A stretch of 64,000 nucleotides of DNA from Caenispirillum salinarum_A (GTDB taxonomy: Bacteria; Pseudomonadota; Alphaproteobacteria; Rhodospirillales; Rhodospirillaceae). This document shows positions 41,826 through 49,915 of the stretch, in pieces (position 1 is the stretch's first letter; each line of letters begins with the position of its first letter). The translations under genes were made by a program, and so were the position numbers. The stretch spans positions 4,092,001 through 4,156,000 of the forward strand of contig NZ_CP085224.1 of assembly GCF_044803115.1 (NCBI RefSeq), given 5' to 3'. The notes under the pieces were generated by a model. That model searched no databases, was not told the origin of the DNA, and saw nothing but the letters and a program-made list of their open reading frames with translations.

Positions 41826-44507
41826 TTACGGTCGTGATGTGGTCAGCGAGGCCTCGCGGGCCGCGGCCAGGTCGTGCGGCCGGCGGCGGCGCTGCCACGC
41901 CACCAACCCGCCCAGCACCAGCAGCGCCGGGATGTACATCAACTCCTTGGGCGGCACGTCGTTGGGCACGCGCACGCTCTCGATCACGAAGTCGAAGTCC
42001 ACGCCCGCCTGCTCCGCCGGACCACCGAAGGCCAGCATGTCGACGACAACCTGGCCGTCCTCCTCGCGCACGCCGGTGATGCCGGCGTTGGCCAAACGGT
42101 CCTCGAAGGTGCCGGCCGCGCCCAGCGGCAGGACCACCGTGCGCTCCACCTCCTCGCCTTCCAGCGTGACGCCGGAGACGCGGAAGGGGATGCTCGCGCC
42201 CGGCGGCGCGTCGGCCACCAGCGGCGCCATCTGGTCGGCCTCCACCCAGGTGTGGGGCGGGTAGATCATGTCCATCCAGTAGCCCGGCCGGAACAGGGTG
42301 AAGGCGATCAGCAGCAGCGCCAGCGTCTCCCACAGGCGGTTGCGGGTGAAGAACCAGCCCTGCGTCGCGGCGGCGAAGGCGAACATGGCGATCACCGACA
42401 CCACGAACACCAGCAGCGCCTTCCACACGCTGGTCACGCCGATCAGCAGCAGGTCGGTGTTGAAGATGAACAGGAACGGCAGGATGGCCGTGCGCATGTC
42501 GTAGGTGAAGCCCTGGATACCCGTCTTGATAGGGTCCGACTTGGCAATGGCCGCCGCCGCAAAGGCCGCCAGGCCCACCGGCGGCGTGTCGTCGGCCAGG
42601 ATGCCGAAGTAGAACACGAACATGTGCACCGCGATCAGCGGCACCACCAGCCCCGCCTCGGCGCCCAGCGTCACGATCACCGGGGCCATCAGGGTGGAGA
42701 CGACGATGTAATTGGCCGTCGTCGGCAGGCCCATGCCCAGAAGCAGGCTGATGATCGCGGTGAAGATCAGCATGAGCATCAGGTTGCCGCCGGAGATGAA
42801 CTCCACGAACTCGGTCATCACCAGGCCGACGCCGGTCAGCGTCACGGTGCCGACGACCACGCCCGCCGCCGCCGTGGCGACGCCGATGCCGATCATGTTG
42901 CGCGCGCCCATGACCAGGCCCTCGAACAGCTCCTTGCCGCCCTCGCGCGCTTCCCAGGCCACGTTGCCGGCGCGCTTGAGCATGGCCTTCAACGGACGCT
43001 GGGTGGCGGCGATGAAAATCATGAACGTGGCGGCATAGAAGGCTGCCAGGCCGGGCGACATGCGCTCGATCATCAGGCACCAGATCAGCACGCCGACGGG
43101 CAGCAGGTAGAACAGGCCCGCCTTCACCGTCGGCCCGACCGGCGGGCATTCGCTGATCTCGACGGATGTGCTGATTTCCGGCACGCGGGTGGACACCCAC
43201 AGCAGGTAGACGTAGCCGGCGAACAGCAGGACCATGGCGATCCAGATGGTCGCGTCGCCGAAGGCGTCCTTCATCCAGCCCAGGCCGAAGTAGACCACGG
43301 CCGACAGGACCGCCATCACCAGGAACGAGAACAGGAACCCGCCCAGCGCCTTCTGCCAAGGCCGCACCTCGGCCCGCGGCAGGCCCTTCAGGCCCGCCTT
43401 CTCGGCCTCCAGATGCACGATGTAGACCAGGGCGATGTAGGAAATGAGCGCCGGCAGGATGGCGTGCTTCATCACCTCGATGTAGCTGATGCCCACGTAC
43501 TCGACCATCAGGAAGGCCGCCGCGCCCATGATGGGCGGCGTAAGCTGGCCGTTGGTGGACGAGGCGACCTCGACGGCGCCGGCTTTCTCCGACGTGAAGC
43601 CGACGCGCTTCATCAGCGGAATGGTGAAGGTGCCCGTCGTCACCACGTTGGCGATGGAGGAGCCCGAGATCAGGCCGGTCATGGCGGAACTCACCACCGC
43701 CGCCTTGGCCGGGCCGCCCTTGAAGTGGCCGAGCAGCGCGAAGGCGACGCGGATGAACCAGTTGCCGGCGCCCGCGCGCTCCAGCAACGATCCGAACAGC
43801 ACGAACAGGAAAACCATCGACGTCGACACGCCCAGCGCCACGCCGAAGACGCCCTCGGTCGTCAGCCAGTAGTGCGAGGCGGCCTTGTTCAGCGACGCGC
43901 CCTGGTGGGCGATGACGTCGGGCATGTAGGGGCCGCCGAAGGTGTAGAGCAGGAACACCGCCGCCACGATCATAAGCGGCGGACCCAGCGCCCGGCGGGT
44001 CGCCTCCAGCAGCAGGATCATGCCCACCACGGCGACCACCAGATCCTGCGTGATTGGCAGGCCCGGCCGCTGCGCCAGGTCGCGGTAGAAAACGAACAGA
44101 TAGCCGGCGCAGGCCGCGCCCACGATGGCGAAAATCCAGTCCAGCAGCGGAATGTGGCCGCGCGGGCTGCGCTTGAAGGCGGGATAGGCCGTATAGGCCA
44201 GAAAGATGGCGAAGGCCAGGTGGATGGACCGCGCCTCGGTGGAGTTGAGCACGCTGCCGACCATGTAGGGCAGCGGAGAGGCGTAATAGAGCTGGAACAG
44301 CGACCACGCCAGCGCCACGCCGACCAGCAGCTTGCCGGCAAACCCCACCGGCTGCCGCGCACCGGTTTCCGTTTCCGCGACGAAATCGCCGTAGTCCGCT
44401 TCGGCCTCGGCGGCGGCATCGTCGCGCGGGCGGGCCATGTCGGCCTCGCGCGGCGGGGCGCCGCGCGGTTTCTTCTCGGAGTCGTCGTGATGCTGTCGGT
44501 CGGCCAT
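41826..44507 (-). CDS. TRAP transporter fused permease (TAXI type)
   Basis: An 893-residue integral membrane protein fusing the small (4-TM, residues about 50-200) and large (12-13 TM) TRAP permease subunits, the arrangement used with TAXI binding proteins. Conserved blocks include VVSSAMTGLISGSSIANVVT, STNGQLTPPIMGAAAFLMVE, LLGMGLPTTANYIVVSTLM and DDTPPVGLAAFAAAAIAKSD. A C-terminal DUF3394-like soluble domain with a PDZ-like segment (GGPAEQAGVDFDFVIESV) follows, then a last TM. The substrate is not known, but see the adjacent aminotransferase and BKACE enzyme. Confidence 0.93.
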   Translation of the reverse strand: MADRQHHDDSEKKPRGAPPREADMARPRDDAAAEAEADYGDFVAETETGARQPVGFAGKLLVGVALAWSLFQLYYASPLPYMVGSVLNSTEARSIHLAFAIFLAYTAYPAFKRSPRGHIPLLDWIFAIVGAACAGYLFVFYRDLAQRPGLPITQDLVVAVVGMILLLEATRRALGPPLMIVAAVFLLYTFGGPYMPDVIAHQGASLNKAASHYWLTTEGVFGVALGVSTSMVFLFVLFGSLLERAGAGNWFIRVAFALLGHFKGGPAKAAVVSSAMTGLISGSSIANVVTTGTFTIPLMKRVGFTSEKAGAVEVASSTNGQLTPPIMGAAAFLMVEYVGISYIEVMKHAILPALISYIALVYIVHLEAEKAGLKGLPRAEVRPWQKALGGFLFSFLVMAVLSAVVYFGLGWMKDAFGDATIWIAMVLLFAGYVYLLWVSTRVPEISTSVEISECPPVGPTVKAGLFYLLPVGVLIWCLMIERMSPGLAAFYAATFMIFIAATQRPLKAMLKRAGNVAWEAREGGKELFEGLVMGARNMIGIGVATAAAGVVVGTVTLTGVGLVMTEFVEFISGGNLMLMLIFTAIISLLLGMGLPTTANYIVVSTLMAPVIVTLGAEAGLVVPLIAVHMFVFYFGILADDTPPVGLAAFAAAAIAKSDPIKTGIQGFTYDMRTAILPFLFIFNTDLLLIGVTSVWKALLVFVVSVIAMFAFAAATQGWFFTRNRLWETLALLLIAFTLFRPGYWMDMIYPPHTWVEADQMAPLVADAPPGASIPFRVSGVTLEGEEVERTVVLPLGAAGTFEDRLANAGITGVREEDGQVVVDMLAFGGPAEQAGVDFDFVIESVRVPNDVPPKELMYIPALLVLGGLVAWQRRRRPHDLAAAREASLTTSRP

Positions 44508-44646
44508 GGCGCGCCCCCGGGGTCGCTGTCTTGATGCGTGTGAATGCGTCGGAACCAGTGCCGGCGTCGGGTCAGGGGGCGGGCTCTGCCATGCGCCGCC
44601 GCCTGGCCGGAGACCGGCCGGACGTCAGAAAGAAGAAGAAGCCGAA

Positions 44647-44674
44647 ACGGGAAGCCGGCGCACCGGCTTCCCGT
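44647..44674 (-). terminator. Hairpin between TAXI binding protein and permease genes
   Basis: Minus-strand perfect stem ACGGGAAGCCGG-TGCG-CCGGCTTCCCGT, 24 bp after the binding protein stop, followed by a pyrimidine-rich TTCGGCTTCTTCTTCTTTCT. It is likely a partial terminator giving more binding protein than permease. Confidence 0.65.
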
Positions 44675-44697
44675 CGGATCGGCTGGAGGCGAACGCC

Positions 44698-45678
44698 TTA
44701 CAGGAGGCCTGCTTCCTTGTAGTACTTCTCGGCACCCGGGTGCAGCGGCGCGGCCAGCGCGTCCTTCACCATGGTCTCCTTGTCCAGGTCGGCGAAGGCC
44801 GGGTGCAGCTTCTTGAAGTCCTCGAAGTTCTCGAAGACGGCCTTGACCACGTTGTACACCACGTCATCCGGCATGTCGGTGGAGGTGACGAAGGTGGCCT
44901 TCGGACCCAGCGTGGTCACGTCGCTGTCGGTGCCTTCGTAGACGCCGCCGGGAATGGTGCTGAAGGCGTAGGAGGGATACTTCTCGATGAAGCCCTCTGC
45001 CCAATCGCCTTCCATGGGCACCAGATGGGCGTCGCAGGCAGTGGTGGCTTCCTTCACCGACCCGTTCGGCACGCCGGCGGTGTAGGCGATGGCGTCCACC
45101 TTGTTGTCGCACAGGGCCTGGGCCTGCTCGGCGGGCTTCAGCTCGGCGGCGAGGCTGAAGTCGTCCATGCTCCAGCCCAGGTGTTCCATGATCAGTTCCA
45201 TGGTGGCGCGCTGGCCGGACCCCGGATTGCCCACGTTGAAGCGCTTGCCCTGCAGGTCCTGGAAGTCCTTGATGCCGGAATCGTCACGGGCGACGATGTG
45301 CAGCGGCTCGCCATGCACGGAGAACACCGCGCGCAGGTCCTTGAACGGCTCGCCGAAGCCCATGCCGCCCTCGTAGGCGCGGCCCTGGACGTCGGACTGC
45401 ACGATGCCGAAATCCAGCTCGTCCTGCTTGATGGTGTTGATGTTGTAGACCGAACCGCCCGTGGACTCGACCGAGCAGCGGATGCCGTGGTCCTTGCGGT
45501 CCTTGTTCACAAGACGGCAGATGGCGCCGCCGGTCGGATAGTAGACGCCGGTCACGCCACCGGTGCCGATGGTGATGAACTGCTGATTCTGCGCAACGGC
45601 CGAACCGCCGGACAGGCCGACGGCCGCCGCACCCAGCGCCACGGCGGCGGCGATGGTCTTGGCGCCAAAATTCTTCAT
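44698..45678 (-). CDS. TAXI-family TRAP transporter substrate-binding protein
   Basis: A 326-residue periplasmic binding protein. The signal peptide (MKNFGAKTIAAAVALGAAAV, cleavage near AVA-QN) is followed by FITIGTGGVTGVYYPTGGAI and CSVESTGGSVYNINTI, the diagnostic TAXI start; ELDFGIVQSDVQGRAYEGGM and GKRFNVGNPGSGQRATMELI are further family blocks. It delivers substrate to the fused permease downstream. A ribosome-binding site AAGGGAGC precedes the ATG. The 292-bp upstream region has an inverted repeat at 45845-45876. Confidence 0.94.
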   Translation of the reverse strand: MKNFGAKTIAAAVALGAAAVGLSGGSAVAQNQQFITIGTGGVTGVYYPTGGAICRLVNKDRKDHGIRCSVESTGGSVYNINTIKQDELDFGIVQSDVQGRAYEGGMGFGEPFKDLRAVFSVHGEPLHIVARDDSGIKDFQDLQGKRFNVGNPGSGQRATMELIMEHLGWSMDDFSLAAELKPAEQAQALCDNKVDAIAYTAGVPNGSVKEATTACDAHLVPMEGDWAEGFIEKYPSYAFSTIPGGVYEGTDSDVTTLGPKATFVTSTDMPDDVVYNVVKAVFENFEDFKKLHPAFADLDKETMVKDALAAPLHPGAEKYYKEAGLL

Positions 45679-45970
45679 GTCGAAGCTCCCTTAAATGTGT
45701 GTCTGCTTTATCGCCGGCGAAATGGATGCCGGCCGTTGCTGCCGATGAACACGGCCGCCTGCACGGGATGCGCAGAATACGCGGACCGTGCCGCCCGGCT
45801 GCCTCCCTAAAGCAGCCGACGCCTCCCGACCGGGAGGACGGACCGGCGCACCATTCGTTCCATGAACAGGTGCGCCGTCGCATAGACGTTTCAATATCCT
45901 AACGCGGCCATCGGGTTCTGCCACAGAAAAATCCGAGTATCCCCAGTAGCATCCCGAGTCGCGCGCGGGG
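45679..45970. other. Leader region upstream of the TAXI binding protein
   Basis: 292 bp without a gene. It holds the inverted repeat at 45845-45876 and a small hairpin CTCCC-GACC-GGGAG near 45825-45840. TTGAAA on the minus strand just upstream of the repeat may be a -35. The size suggests a separate promoter for the transporter genes. Confidence 0.5.
45845..45876. promoter_or_regulatory. Candidate operator (32-bp inverted repeat)
   Basis: GGCGCACC and GGTGCGCC are perfect 8-bp arms spaced by 16 bp (ATTCGTTCCATGAACA). It lies about 170 bp before the TAXI gene, near a possible -35. It could bind the RpiR regulator encoded in the same cluster; this is inference. Confidence 0.4.
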
Positions 45971-46810
45971 TCAGAGGGGGTCCATGAGCCTGCGGATGTC
46001 GTCGGCCGAGGCGACTCGACGCCCCAGAAGACGGGCCCCTTCCGCCACCTGGGCGACCAGGTCGGCGTTGTCGGCGGCGGCTGATCCGTCGGCGCGCAGG
46101 GTGTTGTTCTCGAACCCCACGCGCGCATGACCGCCCAGCGCGCCTGCCGCCAGCACGCATGTCCCCTCGCGCCGGCCGAAGGCGCAGACGCTGAAGGGGC
46201 CGTCGACGGCCGGGTTCCAGCGCTCGAGGAAGGGCAGCAGGTCACGGGGATCGGAATCCTGGTTGCGCGAATACCGCCCCAGAACGAACAGCACGTTCAT
46301 CCGGTTGCCGGGGATGATGCCGCGCCGCCTCAGGTCGTGCAGCCGCGCCACGTCCTCGGCAGCGTAGAGGATGTACTGCGGCGCACAGCCCCAGCCCACC
46401 ACCTCCGACAGGAAGGCCGCGGCGTCCTTTTCGTGGTCGGCGTCGGGGATCAGTTCCCGCACCGCCAGCGACACGGCCTCGGGCCTGACCGCCCGGACCA
46501 CGGCCATCTGCTCGGCCGCCGTGTACTTGCCGACGGCCTCGGTGGTGATCTGGATGACCATGTCGTCGCCCACCGCCGCGCGCACCGCCGCTGTCGCCTC
46601 GATATAAAGGTCGGCGTCCAGCACATGACCCGCCTGGGCGTCGCGGACGTGCAGGTGGAGCATGGCGGCCCCGGCCTCGCGCCAGCGCACGGCGCCCTCG
46701 GCGACCTCTCTGGCGGTGACCGGAACGGCAGGATGGTCGTCTCGGGTCTTGCGGGCGCCGTTGGGGGCGACGCAGACGGCCATGGGCTGATCGAAGGCGA
46801 CCCCGCTCAT
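45971..46810 (-). CDS. Beta-keto acid cleavage enzyme (BKACE, DUF849)
   Basis: A 279-residue TIM-barrel enzyme of the BKACE family (3-keto-5-aminohexanoate cleavage type). These Zn enzymes react a beta-keto acid with acetyl-CoA, giving acetoacetate and a new acyl-CoA. Visible: VCVAPNGARKTRDDHPAVPV (substrate and Zn region), AAMLHLHVRDAQAGHVLD (Zn-binding HxH) and GGHARVGFENNTLRADGS. The keto acid is unknown. It overlaps the class III aminotransferase by 4 bp (ATGA), suggesting that the aminotransferase makes its substrate. Confidence 0.9.
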   Translation of the reverse strand: MSGVAFDQPMAVCVAPNGARKTRDDHPAVPVTAREVAEGAVRWREAGAAMLHLHVRDAQAGHVLDADLYIEATAAVRAAVGDDMVIQITTEAVGKYTAAEQMAVVRAVRPEAVSLAVRELIPDADHEKDAAAFLSEVVGWGCAPQYILYAAEDVARLHDLRRRGIIPGNRMNVLFVLGRYSRNQDSDPRDLLPFLERWNPAVDGPFSVCAFGRREGTCVLAAGALGGHARVGFENNTLRADGSAAADNADLVAQVAEGARLLGRRVASADDIRRLMDPL

Positions 46811-48144
46811 GCGGCCTTGGCCTCGGGCAGGACGGCGTCCAGCGCCGCCGCCAGCTTGTCCACCAGTTCGGCCACCTGGGCCTCCGAAATGATGAACGGC
46901 GGCGCGATGAGGCAGTGGTCGCCGCGCCGGCCGTCGATGGTGCCGCCCATGGGGTAGACCATCAGGCCCTGCGCCATGGCGGCCTTTTTCAGCTTCGCAC
47001 CCACGCCGCGCGCCGGGTCGAAGGGCGCCTTGGTCGCGCGGTCGGCCACGAACTCCAGGCCGATGAACAGGCCGCGGCCGCGGATGTCGCCGACGTGCGG
47101 ATGCTCGCCGAAGCGGTCGCGCAGCGCCGCGAACAGCTGGTCGGAGCGCAGGTTGACGCCCCGCATCATGCCGCTTTCCGTCAGGCGCTCCTGAACCGCC
47201 ACGGCGGCCGCGCAGGCGGCGGGATGACCCATGTAGGTGTGGCCGTGCTGGAAAAAGCCCGTGCCGTCGCGGAAGGCGTCATACAGCCGGTCATGCACCA
47301 GTGTCGCGCCGATGGGCTGGTAGCCCGCCCCCAGCCCCTTGGCCACGGTAACCAAGTCGGGGACGATTCCCTCCTGCTCGTAGGCGAACAGGCTGCCGGT
47401 TCGGCCCATGCCGCACATGACCTCGTCCAGGATCAGCAGCACGCCGTATCGGTCGCAGATCTCTCGGATGCGCTTGAAATACCCCGGCACCGGCGCCAGC
47501 GCGCCGGCCGTCGCCCCCACCACCGGCTCGGCGACGAAGGCCGCCACGGTTTCGGGCCCCAGGCGCAGGACTTCCGCCTCCAGCTCGTCGGCGACGCGAC
47601 GCCCGTACGCCTCCAGGCTCTCGCCCTCGGCGCGGTCGCGGTACGGGTAGCAGGGGGCGATGTGGCTGACGTCCACCAGCATGGGCTCGAACTGGGCGCG
47701 GCGCCACTGGTTGCCGCCGGCCGCGAGCGCGCCGAGCGTGTTGCCGTGATAGCTCTGCCGCCGGGCGATGAGCCGCGAGCGCGCCGGCTGGCCGATCTCC
47801 AGGAAGTACTGGCGCGCCATCTTCAACGCGGCCTCGATGGCCTCGGACCCGCCGGAAACGAAGTAGACATGGTCCAGCGGACCGGGCGCGGCCGTGGTCA
47901 GCATGTCGGCCAGGCGTTCGAGCGGCCGGTTGGTGAAGAAGCCGGTGTGGGCGAAAGGCAGGGTCTGAAGCTGCGCCACCACGGCGTCGATCACATGGCG
48001 GTCGCTGTGGCCCAGGCACGACACGGCGGCGCCGCCACTCGCATCGAGGTACCGCTTGCCGTCCGCATCGACGATGTAGCAGCCGTCGCCGGCGACGGCG
48101 GTGGGGTAGTCGGCATGGATCTGCCGGTGGAACACATGGGTCAT
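46807..48144 (-). CDS. Class III aminotransferase (omega-amino acid type)
   Basis: A 445-residue PLP enzyme of aminotransferase class III. It has YIVDADGKRYLDASGGAAVS, VYFVSGGSEAIEAALKMARQ, SYHGNTLGALA, LLILDEVMCGMGRTGSLFAY and the PLP lysine in DLVTVAKGLGAGYQPIGATL. Such enzymes transaminate omega- or beta-amino groups. The ATG at 48144 overlaps the RpiR stop, and its end overlaps BKACE, so the three genes form a tight operon. The product is probably a beta-keto acid passed to BKACE. Confidence 0.92.
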   Translation of the reverse strand: MTHVFHRQIHADYPTAVAGDGCYIVDADGKRYLDASGGAAVSCLGHSDRHVIDAVVAQLQTLPFAHTGFFTNRPLERLADMLTTAAPGPLDHVYFVSGGSEAIEAALKMARQYFLEIGQPARSRLIARRQSYHGNTLGALAAGGNQWRRAQFEPMLVDVSHIAPCYPYRDRAEGESLEAYGRRVADELEAEVLRLGPETVAAFVAEPVVGATAGALAPVPGYFKRIREICDRYGVLLILDEVMCGMGRTGSLFAYEQEGIVPDLVTVAKGLGAGYQPIGATLVHDRLYDAFRDGTGFFQHGHTYMGHPAACAAAVAVQERLTESGMMRGVNLRSDQLFAALRDRFGEHPHVGDIRGRGLFIGLEFVADRATKAPFDPARGVGAKLKKAAMAQGLMVYPMGGTIDGRRGDHCLIAPPFIISEAQVAELVDKLAAALDAVLPEAKAA

Positions 48145-49070
48145 CAGGTTTTCCGTCTGCGCCGGGGTTCCTGCCAATAGGCGTTGAACTTCGCGAGTTG
48201 CTCCTCGGCCTCGCTGATGGTGTCGAGCGCCTTGTCTCCGCCGTCGGCGATGACCGCCGCCACCAGCGCCTGCACCAGCCCCATGGCCGGCACGATGGAG
48301 TTGAAGAAACTGGGGCTGGCGTTCTCCACCGCCAGAACGTGCCTCGCCCGCAAGGCGATCGGCGATACGACGCTGTCGCTGATGGCGATGATGGAGGCGC
48401 CGGCATCGGCGGCGACATCGGCGGCCAGCACCGTCTCGCGCGCATAGGGGCGGAAGCTGAAGCAGATCAGGGCGTCCTCGGGCCCGACGCCGCGCAGGCC
48501 GTCGAACACCGTGCCGGCATTGCCGTGGACCAGCCGGCCGTTGTCGTAGGCCATGCCGTAGGCATAGTGGAAGTAGTGCGCCAGCGAGAACATGCTGCGC
48601 AGGCCCAGAACGTAGACCCGGCGCGCGTCCACCAGCGTCTTGCGGCACGCCAGCAGGGCCGAGACCCGGTCGTCGTCGCCCGCCATGCCGCCGATGGCGG
48701 CGGCGTCGGCCTCCATCATCTCGCGCACCAGCGACACCGCCCCCTGCTCGCCGCGGGCCTGCAGGTTGCGGGCGCGGGCCACATAGGCCCCCTCGCCGCC
48801 GCGCAGCCACTGGCGATAGGGCTCGCGCATCACCTCGAACCCGTCGAAGCCCAGCGCCCGGGCCAGCCGCACCATGGTCGAGGGCTTCACGCCCGCATGC
48901 TGCGCCAGGCGGCGCATGGACGTCAGCGCCACCTCCTCCGGGTGGGCGAGCACATGGCGGGCCGCCTGCTTGAGTTGCGGGCTGAGTTCCTCGTAGAGCT
49001 GCTGGATGCGCTCCTGCACGCGGGCGACGTCCATCTGGTCGGCCGCGGGTCTGTCCTGGACGAGTTCCAT
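48144..49070 (-). CDS. MurR/RpiR-family transcriptional regulator
   Basis: A 308-residue regulator. The N-terminal HTH_6 domain (ALTSMRRLAQHAGVKPSTMV, RLARALGFDGFEVMREPYRQ) binds DNA; the C-terminal SIS domain (DARRVYVLGLRSMFSLAHYF, ALICFSFRPYARETVLAADV) usually senses phosphosugars. Here it heads an amino-compound operon, so the effector may differ. The start is uncertain: ATG 49070 (MELVQDRPA) is chosen; ATG 49142 would add 24 residues. Divergent from apt. Confidence 0.88.
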   Translation of the reverse strand: MELVQDRPAADQMDVARVQERIQQLYEELSPQLKQAARHVLAHPEEVALTSMRRLAQHAGVKPSTMVRLARALGFDGFEVMREPYRQWLRGGEGAYVARARNLQARGEQGAVSLVREMMEADAAAIGGMAGDDDRVSALLACRKTLVDARRVYVLGLRSMFSLAHYFHYAYGMAYDNGRLVHGNAGTVFDGLRGVGPEDALICFSFRPYARETVLAADVAADAGASIIAISDSVVSPIALRARHVLAVENASPSFFNSIVPAMGLVQALVAAVIADGGDKALDTISEAEEQLAKFNAYWQEPRRRRKT

Positions 49071-49312
49071 GGGTTCCGGCGTCTTCTTTTTCTGGGCGTT
49101 TCCTGCTTGAACGTTAGGCACCCGGCCGCCGGCGCGCAACATTTGATTCACCTTGGCCCAAGCCGCACCACTTCGTCCAGGGGCCAATCCCCACCCGTTC
49201 GGGCGTCCCATTCCCTTTGCCGGACGCGAGCGGACGGGCTAGGATGAGCCGCGCCGGCCCCGGCGCCGAACCGCCTGATTTCTTTAGAGCGAACGAAGAG
49301 GCCCCTCGTCCG

Positions 49313-49828
49313 ATGGACATCAAGGACCACATCCGCCAGATCCCCGATTTCCCCAAGCCGGGGATCAACTTCTACGACATCTCCACCCTGCTTGCGCACC
49401 CCGACGCCTGGCAGGTGAGCATGGGCCGGCTGGCGAAGAAGGTGGCGGCGTGGCAGCCGGACGTGCTGGCCGGCATCGAGTCGCGCGGATTCCTGGTCGC
49501 GGCGCCCCTGGCGCTCAAGCTGGGCATGGGCTTCGTCATGGTGCGCAAGCCCAACAAGCTGCCGGGCGACGTGAAGAGCCACACCTACGACCTGGAATAC
49601 GGGTCCGACACCGTCGAAATCCAGGCCGATGCCGTGCAGCCCGGCCAGCGCGTGGTCATCTGCGACGACCTGCTGGCGACCGGCGGCACCGCGCTGGCCG
49701 CCATCAACCTGTTCCGCGAGGCCGGGGCCGAGGTGGTGGGCGTCGCCTCGATCATCGAACTGTCTTTCCTCGAGGGCCGCAAGCGCCTTGACGTTCCCTT
49801 CGACGCGCTCATAACCTACGACGAGTAA
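49313..49828 (+). CDS. apt: Adenine phosphoribosyltransferase
   Basis: Salvages adenine to AMP with PRPP. The 171-residue protein starts MDIKDHIRQIPDFPKPGINF and has AGIESRGFLVAAPLALKLG, VRKPNKLPG and the PRPP-binding VVICDDLLATGGTALAAINL, standard for Apt. ATG 49313 was preferred because the homologous start is there. An AGAGG site is 13-17 bp upstream. Confidence 0.95.
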   Translation: MDIKDHIRQIPDFPKPGINFYDISTLLAHPDAWQVSMGRLAKKVAAWQPDVLAGIESRGFLVAAPLALKLGMGFVMVRKPNKLPGDVKSHTYDLEYGSDTVEIQADAVQPGQRVVICDDLLATGGTALAAINLFREAGAEVVGVASIIELSFLEGRKRLDVPFDALITYDE

Positions 49829-49915
49829 GGATTCGGGCCTCGCCGGCGGTGCGCCGTCGCGCGCGCCCGGACGGTGCCCGATCCCCCCTTTCCCCGCCCG
49901 TTCCGGACCCCGCCC

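Noticed and set aside
41874..44534. 886-codon plus-strand frame opposite the TRAP permease
   Set aside because: Antisense shadow; the minus-strand frame encodes an unmistakable TRAP permease.
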